A stretch of 64,000 nt of DNA from Pseudomonas syringae CC1557 (GTDB lineage Bacteria; Pseudomonadota; Gammaproteobacteria; Pseudomonadales; Pseudomonadaceae), in the NCBI RefSeq assembly GCF_000452705.1, contig NZ_CP007014.1:3410001-3474000 (forward strand). The letters run 5' to 3'. Shown in pieces: positions 17,921-26,615 of the stretch. Numbering within the stretch: the stretch's first letter is position 1; every line of letters starts with the position of its first letter. Below the pieces are notes generated by a model. The model saw nothing but the letters and a program-made list of their open reading frames with translations. It had not been told where the DNA came from and ran no database searches. The translations under genes were made by a program, and so were the position numbers.

Positions 17921-20734
17921 ATGGATTTTGAAGCAAGCGGCCAAGATGCAATGGCCACCCCTGGAACAGGTGATTCGTCACGCAGCCATGAGGCCATCCA
18001 CTTCGGCTCTTTCACCCTGCTTCCACGCGAATATTTGCTGCTCAAGGATTCACAGCCGGTGCCACTGGGTAGCCGCGCAATGGCGTTGCTGGTCGCTTTT
18101 GCCACACGTCCCGGCGAGCTGCTGGAGAAGTCTGAACTGCTGGCACTGGCCTGGCCCAGAGCGGTGGTCGAGGAATGCAACCTGCGCGCCCAGATCGTTG
18201 CCTTGCGTAGAGCGCTGGAGAACGACGAAAGTTACATCGTTACCGTGCCCGGTCGTGGTTACCGGTTTGTTGCGCCGGTCAGCGTGCGACCGGATCTCCG
18301 CCAGGAGTCCCCGGCAGTGGATACGTTCTCCGCTGTGCCAGCGCCGCATCGTCAGGTGCTCGGACGCGACGAACTGATCCGACAACTGCTGGAACTGACC
18401 CTCAGCCGACGCTTGCTGACCCTGACCGGCCCGGGCGGCGTTGGCAAAACCACCGTAGCGCTGGCACTGGCTGACAGCCTGGCCGCGCATTCTTGCCTCA
18501 GCACGGCCTTTGTCGACCTGACTCCGGTCAAAAGCGCCCAACCGATATTGGGGAGAATTGCCTTTGCACTGGGCCTGAGCGCCGAAAACGAACAGCCTTT
18601 GCACGACATACCACCCTCGTTGGTCAGCCGCCCGCAGTTGCTGGTGCTCGATAATTGCGAGCATGTACTGGATGAAACCGCCGCTGCGGTCGAAACGTTG
18701 CTGGCCAATGCGCCACTGTGCTGCATCGTCGTCACCAGTCGGGAGCCGCTGCGTGCGCAAGGCGAATGGGTGCATGAACTCGGCCCTCTGCAAGTGCCGG
18801 ACGAACACGAAGCGATCACTGCCGGGCAGGCCATGACCTATTCCGGCGTGGAGCTTTTCGTCACCCGCGCCAGAGAGCAGGATCCCGAATTTTCCTTCAA
18901 CGACAGCGATGCCGAAACAGTCGCCGCCATCTGCCGCAAACTGGACGGCAACCCGTTGGCCATCGAACTGGCCGCTGCACGCGCCAGGACGTTTGGCATT
19001 CACGATCTGGTCGGCCTGCTGGACGGCAGTTTTCGCCTGCAAATGACCGGGCTGCGTACCGCCCTGCCACGCCAGCGTTCGCTGAGTGCCACGCTGGACT
19101 GGACCTACGGCATGCTCAGCACGCACGAGCAGGCCCTGCTGCGTCAGCTGTCGATATTCAACGGCTCATTTACCATTGACGGGGCAATGGCGATCGTCAA
19201 CATCGGTCTGCCTGATGTACGAATGACGTTGCCGATGCTCGAAAGCCTGCTCGACAAATCCCTGCTGAGCACCTTCGATCACAGCCAGGGCAAACGCTTT
19301 CGACTGCTGGAAACCACACGCCTTTACGCCCATGAAAAGCTCGTACAGCTTGATGATGTGCCACGGTTGTGCAGCGCCCACGCGCGATGGGCGATGACCC
19401 TGCTCGAACAAGCCAGACTGGATCTCGAACAGCTTCCCCAGGAGCTATGGACTCAGCGTTACGGGGTGGAAATCGATACCGTGCGTGCAGCCCTGACCTG
19501 GGCCTTTTCGGCCGAGGGCGACCGCCAGTCGGGAGTGGAACTGACCCTGTGCAGCTCGCCGTTGTGGCTCAGGCTGTCGCTGGTGCGCGAATATCAGGAC
19601 TGGGTCAACCAGGGCTTGCCCCGCCAGCTGGAAGAGGTGCAGATGGACCGTCGGCAGCGCATGCGCCTGCTGACCATGTCCGGCAGCATACTGATGCTGA
19701 CCTACGGCGCCGGGCAGAAAATGCGCGAGGTCTGGCAGCAGGTCAGTGAAGATGCCGAGGCGCTCGACGACTCCGAATACCGTCTGCGGGCCTTGTGGGG
19801 GCAATGGAACGATCACACCTGCAGCAACAAGCACGTGCAAGGCACGCGGGTCGCCTCGCAGTTTCTCGCGCTGGGCAAGGATTACCGGATCGCCGACTGT
19901 CAGTTGCTGGGCCGACGGATGCGCGCGACCAGCGCATTTTACATGGGCGATATGAAGACCGCCCGCCAGGCCATCGAAGAAGCGCTCGGTGCTCCACGCT
20001 CGCCGTCATCGCACATCATCGACATGCATTTCGATCAGCGGATTGCTGCACAGTCACTACGGGCTCAGGTTCAGTTGCTGATCGGTAACACGGGGCAGGC
20101 GATGGTGGCGCTGGACATCAATGTGAAGCAGGCGGTTGCGCTGAGTCATCCTGCGACGTTGTGGTACACCCTGGCGATCAGTGCGATCCCTGCAACGCTG
20201 ATCGCCGGTACGCTGCACAAGACGCGGTACTTTCTGAACCTTCTCAGGCAGAGCAGCGAGCGGCAACCGCTGCATATCTGGCGTCAGTTGACCTCGTGTT
20301 ACGAAAGCATTCTGGCGATCCGCGAAGGCGACGCTGCAACCGGTGTGCCGCTGCTGGGAGAAGCGCTTCAGCAGTTACGCAATCATGTTGAAACGCCGTT
20401 GCATGCGATGCTGCACACCGAGTACGCGTCAGGACTGGCGGCGCTCAGGCTTGAACCATTGGCACTGGAAATCCTCGACGAACTTCACGTTGGCGCGGTA
20501 GAAAATCAGGATCGCTGGTATCTGCCGGAGATCATGCGCGTCAAAGCGCAGTTGATGCTTGATCAGCCGCATGCTTATGCACTCGAGGATGTGCGCAAGA
20601 TGCTGACTCAAGCACTGGATATAGCCCGTGAAGACGGCACGCATTTCTGGGCGTGGCGCATCAACACCGACCTTAACCGCCTGAAAGTCGTGCCCGGCAC
20701 GCCCATGACCTGCCACAGCCCGGCGATGCACTGA
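17921..20734 (+). CDS. Winged-helix / NTPase / TPR transcriptional regulator of the T3SS island
   Basis: This 937-aa protein starts with an OmpR/CadC-type winged-helix DNA-binding domain (residues ~25-120; FGSFTLLPREYLLLKDSQPV, then VVEECNLRAQIVALRRAL and TVPGRGYRFVAPV). Next is an NTPase of the signal-transduction type with Walker A GPGGVGKTT near residue 170, Walker B LLVLDNCEHVLD and RxxL sensor SREPL, then GNPLAIELAAARA. The C-terminal ~400 residues are helical, TPR-like. The layout recalls HilA, the winged-helix activator of the Salmonella SPI-1 T3SS, plus an NTPase switch. There is no membrane segment. It lies between the HrpK-like gene and sctU and is the only transcription factor inside the island, so it is the best candidate for its activator; that role is inferred. 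Confidence 0.85.
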   Translation: MDFEASGQDAMATPGTGDSSRSHEAIHFGSFTLLPREYLLLKDSQPVPLGSRAMALLVAFATRPGELLEKSELLALAWPRAVVEECNLRAQIVALRRALENDESYIVTVPGRGYRFVAPVSVRPDLRQESPAVDTFSAVPAPHRQVLGRDELIRQLLELTLSRRLLTLTGPGGVGKTTVALALADSLAAHSCLSTAFVDLTPVKSAQPILGRIAFALGLSAENEQPLHDIPPSLVSRPQLLVLDNCEHVLDETAAAVETLLANAPLCCIVVTSREPLRAQGEWVHELGPLQVPDEHEAITAGQAMTYSGVELFVTRAREQDPEFSFNDSDAETVAAICRKLDGNPLAIELAAARARTFGIHDLVGLLDGSFRLQMTGLRTALPRQRSLSATLDWTYGMLSTHEQALLRQLSIFNGSFTIDGAMAIVNIGLPDVRMTLPMLESLLDKSLLSTFDHSQGKRFRLLETTRLYAHEKLVQLDDVPRLCSAHARWAMTLLEQARLDLEQLPQELWTQRYGVEIDTVRAALTWAFSAEGDRQSGVELTLCSSPLWLRLSLVREYQDWVNQGLPRQLEEVQMDRRQRMRLLTMSGSILMLTYGAGQKMREVWQQVSEDAEALDDSEYRLRALWGQWNDHTCSNKHVQGTRVASQFLALGKDYRIADCQLLGRRMRATSAFYMGDMKTARQAIEEALGAPRSPSSHIIDMHFDQRIAAQSLRAQVQLLIGNTGQAMVALDINVKQAVALSHPATLWYTLAISAIPATLIAGTLHKTRYFLNLLRQSSERQPLHIWRQLTSCYESILAIREGDAATGVPLLGEALQQLRNHVETPLHAMLHTEYASGLAALRLEPLALEILDELHVGAVENQDRWYLPEIMRVKAQLMLDQPHAYALEDVRKMLTQALDIAREDGTHFWAWRINTDLNRLKVVPGTPMTCHSPAMH

Positions 20735-20821
20735 AGGCGCGGCATGACATCTATGCATGCCAATGCATTGCGCGAAAGTCAGTTGGACGTGTGTATAACA
20801 ATGAGCGCTGGAGCGTGCTGA

Positions 20822-20843
20822 ACGAGAATCATGTAACTCTCGT
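20822..20843. repeat. Small inverted repeat between convergent genes
   Basis: ACGAGA-N10-TCTCGT lies between the 3' ends of the regulator gene and sctU. The surrounding GAGCGTGCTGAACGAGAATC resembles intergenic REP-type sequences of pseudomonads; it could serve as a bidirectional transcript end but has no T-run. Confidence 0.35.
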
Positions 20844-20862
20844 GCCAATGGCTGTGCTGAGA

Positions 20863-21909
20863 TCAGATCAGCCGCTGTGCCACCAGTGCATCGGCCACCG
20901 CCTGGAAGGTGTTTTCCGGCACCGGATCGCCTGCCACGCTTCGTTTTGCAATGGACTCGGCGAGGCTTGCGTCGGGCCACAGGGCGATGCCCAGTGGTGC
21001 GGCCTCGGCCAGTAAGGCTGCGGATTCGTGTGCTGCGGCGCGGCAGACGACTATCGGCACTGGCGTTTCGCCGCGAACATAGCGCACCCCCACCACCCAG
21101 CCACCCGCGTCGCCGATCATCAGTGACGCCCGCGCCAAGCCAAGCTTGGTCGCCAGTGCCTGCATTTCCCGCCGTTGGCGCTGACGCTCGCGCTTGATCA
21201 TCGGGTCGCCGTCGACGTCTTTGCGTTCGCGTTTTTGCTCGCTGTGGCTCATTTTCATTTCCCGGCCAAACAGCCAGCGCTGCATCAGCACATCCACTGC
21301 ACCGACCAGCAGAAACGCCGCCAGCACGGTAAACACCAGAGGCTTGAGCACCAGGTAGAATGTCGACTCGATGCAACCTTCGCCACAGCGCGAAGACTCC
21401 ATCAGCGCTTGCAGGGCCTGGCGGCCGACAACGTAAAACGCCAGCCCCAGCAGCACCACCTTGACCAGCCCCTTGAGGAACTCGATCAGGTTACGCATGG
21501 CAAAAATGCGCTTGAAACCTTCTGCTGGATTGATCCGTTTGATGTCCGGCTGAATGGGCTCGACCGAAAACACGACGCCGCGCATGGTCACGATATTGGT
21601 CAGAATCACCGCCCCGACCGTCACGGCCACCACCGGCAAGGTGATGCCGATGACGATCTGCTCGGCATGATCCAGCAGCCGTGGCCAGACATCGTTGAAG
21701 GGTTCGATGTAGATCAATGCCGCCAGGTCGATCAACGCTTCGACCTGCGCACGCGCCTTGGGCAACAAGACCGAAATGCACAACGTACACAACAGAATCA
21801 CCATGCCGGAAACCAGGTCCTGACTTTTCGCGACCTGGCCCTTCTTGCGCGCATCGCGCAGCTTCTTGTCCGTGGCCGGCTGGCTTTTTTCCTCGCTGGA
21901 TTCGCCCAT
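20863..21909 (-). CDS. sctU: T3SS export-apparatus protein SctU lacking the NPTH autocleavage motif
   Basis: This 348-aa SctU/FlhB-family switch protein has the N-terminal DKKLRDARKKGQVAKSQD, four membrane helices, then the canonical linker EQKRERKDVDGDPMIKRERQ. SctU proteins normally cleave themselves at N-P-T-H; here the aligned residues (267-270) are D-A-G-G in MIGDAGGWVVGVRYVRGETP, with the flanking strands otherwise conserved. Self-cleavage by the usual Asn chemistry is therefore not possible. The C-terminal half (PVPIVVCRAA..., LGIALWPDASLAESI) is intact. It is the last gene of the core operon; its ATG directly follows the sctT stop. The rest of the apparatus looks complete, so this is a variant rather than an obvious pseudogene. 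Confidence 0.92.
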   Translation of the reverse strand: MGESSEEKSQPATDKKLRDARKKGQVAKSQDLVSGMVILLCTLCISVLLPKARAQVEALIDLAALIYIEPFNDVWPRLLDHAEQIVIGITLPVVAVTVGAVILTNIVTMRGVVFSVEPIQPDIKRINPAEGFKRIFAMRNLIEFLKGLVKVVLLGLAFYVVGRQALQALMESSRCGEGCIESTFYLVLKPLVFTVLAAFLLVGAVDVLMQRWLFGREMKMSHSEQKRERKDVDGDPMIKRERQRQRREMQALATKLGLARASLMIGDAGGWVVGVRYVRGETPVPIVVCRAAAHESAALLAEAAPLGIALWPDASLAESIAKRSVAGDPVPENTFQAVADALVAQRLI

Positions 21910-22725
21910 TCAGGGTGCCTCGCTGGCCATTGCCTTGAGCACTTCAACCGTTCCGCGGAACTGCGCCAACTGATCGATCATCACCGGAATCAGAAAACCG
22001 ATGTAGACCACCATCAACACCGAGAAGAACAGGTTCTTGACCGGCAATGACAGATCGAAAATATGCAGGCTGGGGGCCATGCGTGAAAGGTAAGCCAGCA
22101 TCAGGTCGGTGATCAGCATCGCAATGAGCAGCGGCGCGACCATCAGCACACCAATGCGCATCACCTGATCGAGAATCGCCAGAATGGACATCAGGGCGGC
22201 ACTGCTGAACAGCGGCGTGAATTCGGTGACCGGCCAGAGCTGATAGCTGTGGTAATAGCCGTCGACCATCAGGATGAAACCGCCGGACATGAAAAACAGC
22301 GTGATCAGCATCACCGTGAGCAATGTCGCCATCACGCTCGCCTCACCCTGCCCCAACGGGTCCACCAGTTGCTCCATGGTCGAGCCGCGTTGCAGGTCAA
22401 TCAGTTCGCCTGCCACTTCGGCGGCCCAGAACGGGATACCGAACAACAGCCCGATCAGCAAGCCGATCAGCAGTTCCTTGATCATCAACCCCGCAAGAAA
22501 AAAACCGCTGTGCTCGGGCATCGACGTGAACGCGGAGAATACCGGCAGGATCATCGGCACCGAGATCGCCACCGCCACGCAGCCGCGAATCATGCCGGTC
22601 AGGCCCAGCCGGTTGAACGCCGGTGTAATGATCACCACGCCCATGGCCCGTGATGCTGCCAGCGACGCGGAGCTGATCACCGGATAGGCGACTTCGATGA
22701 ACGCATTGGTCAGGTCAGCGCCCAT
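21910..22725 (-). CDS. sctT: T3SS export-apparatus protein SctT
   Basis: This 271-aa SctT/FliR-family inner-membrane protein is part of the export gate (SctR-S-T) through which substrates pass. Multiple membrane helices are visible, with the characteristic FGIPFWAAEVAGELIDLQRG and LMISxFxxxD-type helices (LLIAMLITDLMLAYLSRMAPSL). It starts six bases after the sctS stop. The length is normal, with no truncation. Confidence 0.93.
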   Translation of the reverse strand: MGADLTNAFIEVAYPVISSASLAASRAMGVVIITPAFNRLGLTGMIRGCVAVAISVPMILPVFSAFTSMPEHSGFFLAGLMIKELLIGLLIGLLFGIPFWAAEVAGELIDLQRGSTMEQLVDPLGQGEASVMATLLTVMLITLFFMSGGFILMVDGYYHSYQLWPVTEFTPLFSSAALMSILAILDQVMRIGVLMVAPLLIAMLITDLMLAYLSRMAPSLHIFDLSLPVKNLFFSVLMVVYIGFLIPVMIDQLAQFRGTVEVLKAMASEAP

Positions 22726-22731
22726 GGCAGC

Positions 22732-23001
22732 TCAACGGGTCCACAGTGGAAAGTTGTCCAGCACCTGATTGCCCAGCTCGGCCACCTGCCCCGCCAGCAA
22801 CGGGCCGACGAACACGATCACCAGCAGCACGCCGACCAGCTTGACCACCTGCGGCAGTGTCTGGTCCTGGATCTGGGTCAGCGCCTGCAACAGCCCCACG
22901 CTCAAGCCCACCACAATTGCCACGATCAGCGCCGGGGCAGACAACAGCAGCACGGTCATCAGTGCCTGATTCATCAACGAGAGAAATACGTCCTGGCCCA
23001 T
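22732..23001 (-). CDS. sctS: T3SS export-apparatus protein SctS
   Basis: This 89-aa SctS/FliQ-family protein has two hydrophobic helices forming a hairpin, with family residues LSAPALIVAIVVGLSVGLLQALTQIQDQTL and LVGVLLVIVFVGP. Four copies normally surround SctR-SctT in the export gate. It starts four bases after the sctR stop within the core operon. Confidence 0.93.
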   Translation of the reverse strand: MGQDVFLSLMNQALMTVLLLSAPALIVAIVVGLSVGLLQALTQIQDQTLPQVVKLVGVLLVIVFVGPLLAGQVAELGNQVLDNFPLWTR

Positions 23002-23005
23002 GATC

Positions 23006-23662
23006 TCAGCCCCCGTAGCTTAGAATCAGCCCGTGCATCAGGCGTGACCAGCCACTGAGGGCCACAAACAGGAAAATTTTCAGCGGAATCGAAATCAAGG
23101 TGGGTGAGACCATCGACATGCCCATGGCCATCAGCACGTTGGAGACCAGCAGATCGACGACCAGAAACGGGATGTACAGCAAAAAACCGATCTCGAAAGC
23201 CCGGGTCAGCTCGGAACTGACAAACGCCGGGATCAGCACCACCAGATCATCATCGCGCAGGTCGGCACGCGCTTCGGGTGACCAGATGGTTTCGGTGGCC
23301 TGGACGAAAAAGCCCCGCTCGCTCTCGTTGGCGAACTTCGACAGGTGCGCCTGCAGCGGCGGTCGCAAGGCACTGCCCAATTCTTCGAGTTGCTGAACAT
23401 TCTGCAAGCTCAGATCGCGGCCCTCCACCTGCCGGTACATGTCGCCGATCAGAGGCGTGGTGACGTAGACCGAAAGGATCAGCGCGATGCCGTAAAGCAC
23501 CAGATTCGGTGGTGTCTGCTGGACACCCAGCGCGTTGCGGATCAGAAACAGCACCACGGAAATCTTCATGAAACCGGTCAGGGTCACCACCGCCAGCGGG
23601 ATCAGCCCGATGGTGGCGACGACCAGAATGATCTCGATCAGATTCGGCTGGTAACCGTTCAT
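23006..23662 (-). CDS. sctR: T3SS export-apparatus protein SctR
   Basis: This 218-aa SctR/FliP-family protein has LVVATIGLIPLAVVTLTGFMKISVVLFLIRNALGVQQTP at the N-terminus and the C-terminal FLVVDLLVSNVLMAMGM and LKIFLFVALSGW helices; five copies form the core of the export gate. Its ATG overlaps the sctQ stop (ATGA), indicating coupled translation. Confidence 0.94.
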   Translation of the reverse strand: MNGYQPNLIEIILVVATIGLIPLAVVTLTGFMKISVVLFLIRNALGVQQTPPNLVLYGIALILSVYVTTPLIGDMYRQVEGRDLSLQNVQQLEELGSALRPPLQAHLSKFANESERGFFVQATETIWSPEARADLRDDDLVVLIPAFVSSELTRAFEIGFLLYIPFLVVDLLVSNVLMAMGMSMVSPTLISIPLKIFLFVALSGWSRLMHGLILSYGG

Positions 23663-23916
23663 GAGCCGCTGAAACCGAGCAGACGCACGCCCAGACCGTC
23701 ACCGATAGTCACCAGTTCGCCACGACCGATACGGCGGCCGTTGACCATCAGGTCCACTTCGTCATGCGCCAGGCTGGTCAGGGGCAGCAGGCTGCCAGGG
23801 GCCATTTCGCGCAGTTGCGCCAGCGTCAGCTCCACGCTGCCCAGCTGGCAGACCAGGGTCAGCGGCAACTCGTCCAGCGAGGCATCCAGATCGGCATCGG
23901 TGCTCATTTCACTCAT
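23659..23916 (-). CDS. Possible internal SctQ-C product (85 aa)
   Basis: An in-frame ATG at 23916 inside sctQ is preceded by AGGA at eight bases and starts right before the last SpoA domain. In other systems (for example YscQ, SsaQ, Spa33) a separate C-terminal SctQ fragment made from an internal start is part of the sorting platform. Use of this site here is inferred only from position and the ribosome-site match. Confidence 0.4.
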   Translation of the reverse strand: MSEMSTDADLDASLDELPLTLVCQLGSVELTLAQLREMAPGSLLPLTSLAHDEVDLMVNGRRIGRGELVTIGDGLGVRLLGFSGS

Positions 23917-24717
23917 CAGATCGTTCCTGTCGCGGGTATAAGGAGGGAGTTGAGGGCTGCCGGGGCGTAACGCTCCCTGCCAGACCAGCGTGTCACCCTG
24001 ACGCCTGGCGACGGTCTGGCAGTGGCGGCCCAGACGTAACAGCACCTGCGCGTCAGCCAGGGTGTCGAGCATCACAACGTCGCCGGGCAGCAGGCTGCGC
24101 AGCTCGGCACTGGTCAACGGGGCCTGACCGGCTTCGACATTCAATGAAATACGCAACGTTTGCAGCGGGTCGCGCCTTGCAACAGTGTGCTGCTCAAGCC
24201 GCTCTATCACCTGCCGGGCGCTGTCGGCGTGCAGATACATTTCCAGCGCCTGCGCCGGGCAGTCGACGGGACGTACCTCAATCGCGACTTTCAGACCATT
24301 GCGCGGCTCACGTGCCGAGCACGGAACCACCATTAGCGACTCGCCCAGCAGTGTTTCCAGCGGTTCGATCCAGCTCAGCCAGGCCTGTTCGAGCAGCAAG
24401 GCGTCGGCTTGGGTCTCTATCGCAGCGCCGGGCTGCCAACTCAGTCCCGATAGCTCAAGCAGTCGAAGCGGGACGCTCAGCTCGATTTCACTCGCGCCAA
24501 GCATAAATGCCACCCGCACCGGGTTCAGGCTCTCGCCGCCCCCGCTGGCCCACAGCACCTGCACCGGCTGCTTACCCAGCACTGTCTGCCAAGGCGCCGT
24601 CTGCCGGTGCAGCCGGTTATGCAGAGGCAGCGAGTCCGCGTCGTACTGCGCCAGTCGCGCTCGGAGGCCACTGGTGCAGGCTTCGCCCGCGGGGATCGGG
24701 CCGGCAAACACCGTCAT
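23659..24717 (-). CDS. sctQ: T3SS cytoplasmic sorting-platform protein SctQ
   Basis: This 352-aa full-length SctQ (C-ring/pod protein) is not split into two genes. The C-terminal ~80 residues form a SpoA domain (LTLVCQLGSVELTLAQLREM, then VDLMVNGRRIGRGELVTIGDGLGVRL), with another SpoA-like segment before it. ATGA overlaps with both sctO and sctR show coupling. A candidate internal start lies at 23916 (MSEMSTDADL, with AGGA eight bases upstream), which would make an 85-aa SctQ-C as in several other T3SSs. Confidence 0.9.
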   Translation of the reverse strand: MTVFAGPIPAGEACTSGLRARLAQYDADSLPLHNRLHRQTAPWQTVLGKQPVQVLWASGGGESLNPVRVAFMLGASEIELSVPLRLLELSGLSWQPGAAIETQADALLLEQAWLSWIEPLETLLGESLMVVPCSAREPRNGLKVAIEVRPVDCPAQALEMYLHADSARQVIERLEQHTVARRDPLQTLRISLNVEAGQAPLTSAELRSLLPGDVVMLDTLADAQVLLRLGRHCQTVARRQGDTLVWQGALRPGSPQLPPYTRDRNDLMSEMSTDADLDASLDELPLTLVCQLGSVELTLAQLREMAPGSLLPLTSLAHDEVDLMVNGRRIGRGELVTIGDGLGVRLLGFSGS

Positions 24718-25208
24718 GGCTCGTTTCCGGATGCGGCCGAAGCAGTAGCACCGGCCGGCGACGCTGGCTGATCGGCTTCGTCGCGCTGTTCGCCGAGACG
24801 CGCATCGCTGCGCACGCGCTGCTCGACCAGGCTTTGCCAGGCTCTGGTTTTCTGTTGCTGCTCGATATGGGCATGACGGAGCCGCTCACGAGCCTGCTCT
24901 TCGGTCTCCAGCGTCACCGCCACTGCCTCGGCGTCGGCCTGCAACGCGGCACGCTCGTCATCCAGTTGCTGCAAGCGCTCCTGAGTGGCCCGCCAGGCGC
25001 TGACCGACAGCCCCTCGCTGAAACGGCCGTAAGCCTGCTCGGCCTCCTGAACGAGTTTTTCACGGTGCAGACGCAACGCCTCACGCGCTTGATCCAGCTC
25101 GCTGTTCGCATCGCGACAGCGTTCGCGCTGTGCAGCAAGGCGCGCCGCAGCGCGTTGTTCGCGCAGTACCCGTAGGGCCTGCAGACTGTGCAAGTCAGCC
25201 GTTTTCAT
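24714..25208 (-). CDS. sctO: T3SS stalk protein SctO
   Basis: This 164-aa, highly charged, coiled-coil protein (repeated Arg/Glu/Ala/Gln heptads from MKTADLHSLQALRVLREQ onward) lies between sctN and sctQ, the usual place of SctO (YscO/HrpO/FliJ), the central stalk linking the ATPase hexamer to SctV. The start at 25208 is preferred because it gives the normal SctO N-terminus and GGAAAAG lies upstream; longer in-frame starts up to 25280 exist. Sequence identity in this family is always low, so position and coiled coil carry the call. Confidence 0.82.
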   Translation of the reverse strand: MKTADLHSLQALRVLREQRAAARLAAQRERCRDANSELDQAREALRLHREKLVQEAEQAYGRFSEGLSVSAWRATQERLQQLDDERAALQADAEAVAVTLETEEQARERLRHAHIEQQQKTRAWQSLVEQRVRSDARLGEQRDEADQPASPAGATASAASGNEP

Positions 25209-25290
25209 AAGACTTTTCCAATGGGGAGTGCATCCGCTCAGTAAATGCATCGAGACCGGGTTCACGCGCTGCACTGACAATCAAACTCAT
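25195..25290 (-). CDS. Possible 31-codon coupling ORF between sctN and sctO
   Basis: A 31-aa reading frame (begins MSLIVSAAREPGLD, ends EKSYENG) starts in an ATGA overlap with the sctN stop and stops 14 bases inside sctO. It fills exactly the 78-base gap between two genes in an operon where nearly all others overlap. It may only carry ribosomes from sctN to sctO. No similarity is recognised. Confidence 0.3.
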   Translation of the reverse strand: MSLIVSAAREPGLDAFTERMHSPLEKSYENG

Positions 25291-26615
25291 GTCAGCACCT
25301 TGCGCATGAGCGTAAGCGTGTGCTCCAGGCTGTCATGCTCGGCGGCGGGCTGACGCAGAAATGCCTCTATCGCCGCATGACGGGCAATCGCCTCGTCGGC
25401 AACCGGATCGCTGCCAGCGGCGTATTCGCCCACCTGAATCAACAGCTCGATCTCCTGACGCCGGGCAATCAACTCACGCATCCGCGAAGCCAGCTGGCGA
25501 TGTTCAGGCGTGGCAATGTGGTCCATAAGACGGCTTCGGCTGCGCAGCACGTCGATGGCCGGAAAGTGATCACGCTGCGCCAGCTCGGCACTCAACACGA
25601 TGTGCCCGTCGAGGATCGAGCGGGTTTCTTCGGCCACCGGGTCCATGCTCGCGTCACCTTCGGTCAGCACGGTGTATAGCGCGGTGATGCTGCCCGACGG
25701 ACCCGGACCGGCACGTTCCAGCAGGCGCGGCAAGGCCGAGAAAAACGACGGTGGGTAACCCCGTCGGGTCGGCGGCTCACCCACCGCCAGGCCAATCTCG
25801 CGCTGGGCTCGGGCGAAGCGGGTCAGGCTGTCCATCAACAGCAGCACATTGCGGCCCTGATCGCGATGGTATTCGGCCAGCGTGGTCGCGACATACGCCG
25901 CCCTGACCCGCTCGGCGGCCGGCCGGTCCGAGGTGGCAACCACCGCCACGGTACGTGCCCGTGCGGTTGCATCGAGTTGCCCCTCCAGCAGCTCACGCAC
26001 TTCCCGGCCACGCTCGCCGATCAGCCCGATGACGATCACGTCGGCGTTACTGTTGCGCACGATACTGGCCAGCAGAGAAGACTTGCCCACCCCCGGCTCG
26101 CCGAAAATGCCCATGCGCTGCCCCTGCGCCAGGGTCAGCAGGCTGTCGATGGCCCGCACGCCCAACGACAGCGGCTTGACGATGCGCTGACGACTGAACG
26201 GCGCTGGCGGCTCGGCATGCAGCGGGTAGCGTTGCAGGCCGATGGCCGCGACCGGTGCAGGCCCGTCGAGAAACTCGCCCATCGGGCTGATCACCCGGCC
26301 CAGCAAGGCATCGCCGACCTGCACACCCAGCGCCTGTCCAGTGGCGATGATCTGGGTACGGGTCGACAGCCCTTCCATGGAGCCAATAGGTGACAGGATT
26401 GCATCATCCTCATCGAAACCGATCACCTCGGCCGACAGCTCTCGCCCATTCCCCGGATCGCGCAACACACACAGCTCGCCGATCCGCACCCCGGCGACGC
26501 TGGCACGCAACAGCACGCCGCGAATGCTGCGCAAGGTGCCGCGCATGGGTCTTGGCTGGGCGAGTTGTACGCGTCGCTGCAGATCAGGCAGCAGCGTCAT
26601 CAGGGCTTCATTCAA
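25287..26615 (-). CDS. sctN: T3SS ATPase SctN
   Basis: This 442-aa ATPase of the F1-beta-like SctN/FliI family drives chaperone release and substrate unfolding. Walker A is GEPGVGKSS near residue 172, followed by VIGLIGERGREVRELL, Walker B VLLLMDSLTRFARAQREI and the GEPPTRRGYPPSFFS loop. The frame opens with TTG at 26615 overlapping the sctL stop; the first in-frame ATG is at 26600 (MTLLPDLQRR). The former keeps coupling. Length is normal. Confidence 0.95.
   Translation of the reverse strand: MNEALMTLLPDLQRRVQLAQPRPMRGTLRSIRGVLLRASVAGVRIGELCVLRDPGNGRELSAEVIGFDEDDAILSPIGSMEGLSTRTQIIATGQALGVQVGDALLGRVISPMGEFLDGPAPVAAIGLQRYPLHAEPPAPFSRQRIVKPLSLGVRAIDSLLTLAQGQRMGIFGEPGVGKSSLLASIVRNSNADVIVIGLIGERGREVRELLEGQLDATARARTVAVVATSDRPAAERVRAAYVATTLAEYHRDQGRNVLLLMDSLTRFARAQREIGLAVGEPPTRRGYPPSFFSALPRLLERAGPGPSGSITALYTVLTEGDASMDPVAEETRSILDGHIVLSAELAQRDHFPAIDVLRSRSRLMDHIATPEHRQLASRMRELIARRQEIELLIQVGEYAAGSDPVADEAIARHAAIEAFLRQPAAEHDSLEHTLTLMRKVLT

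Noticed and set aside
20735..20862. Small ORF between the regulator gene and sctU
   Set aside because: The short frames here lack ribosome sites and overlap a REP-like inverted repeat.
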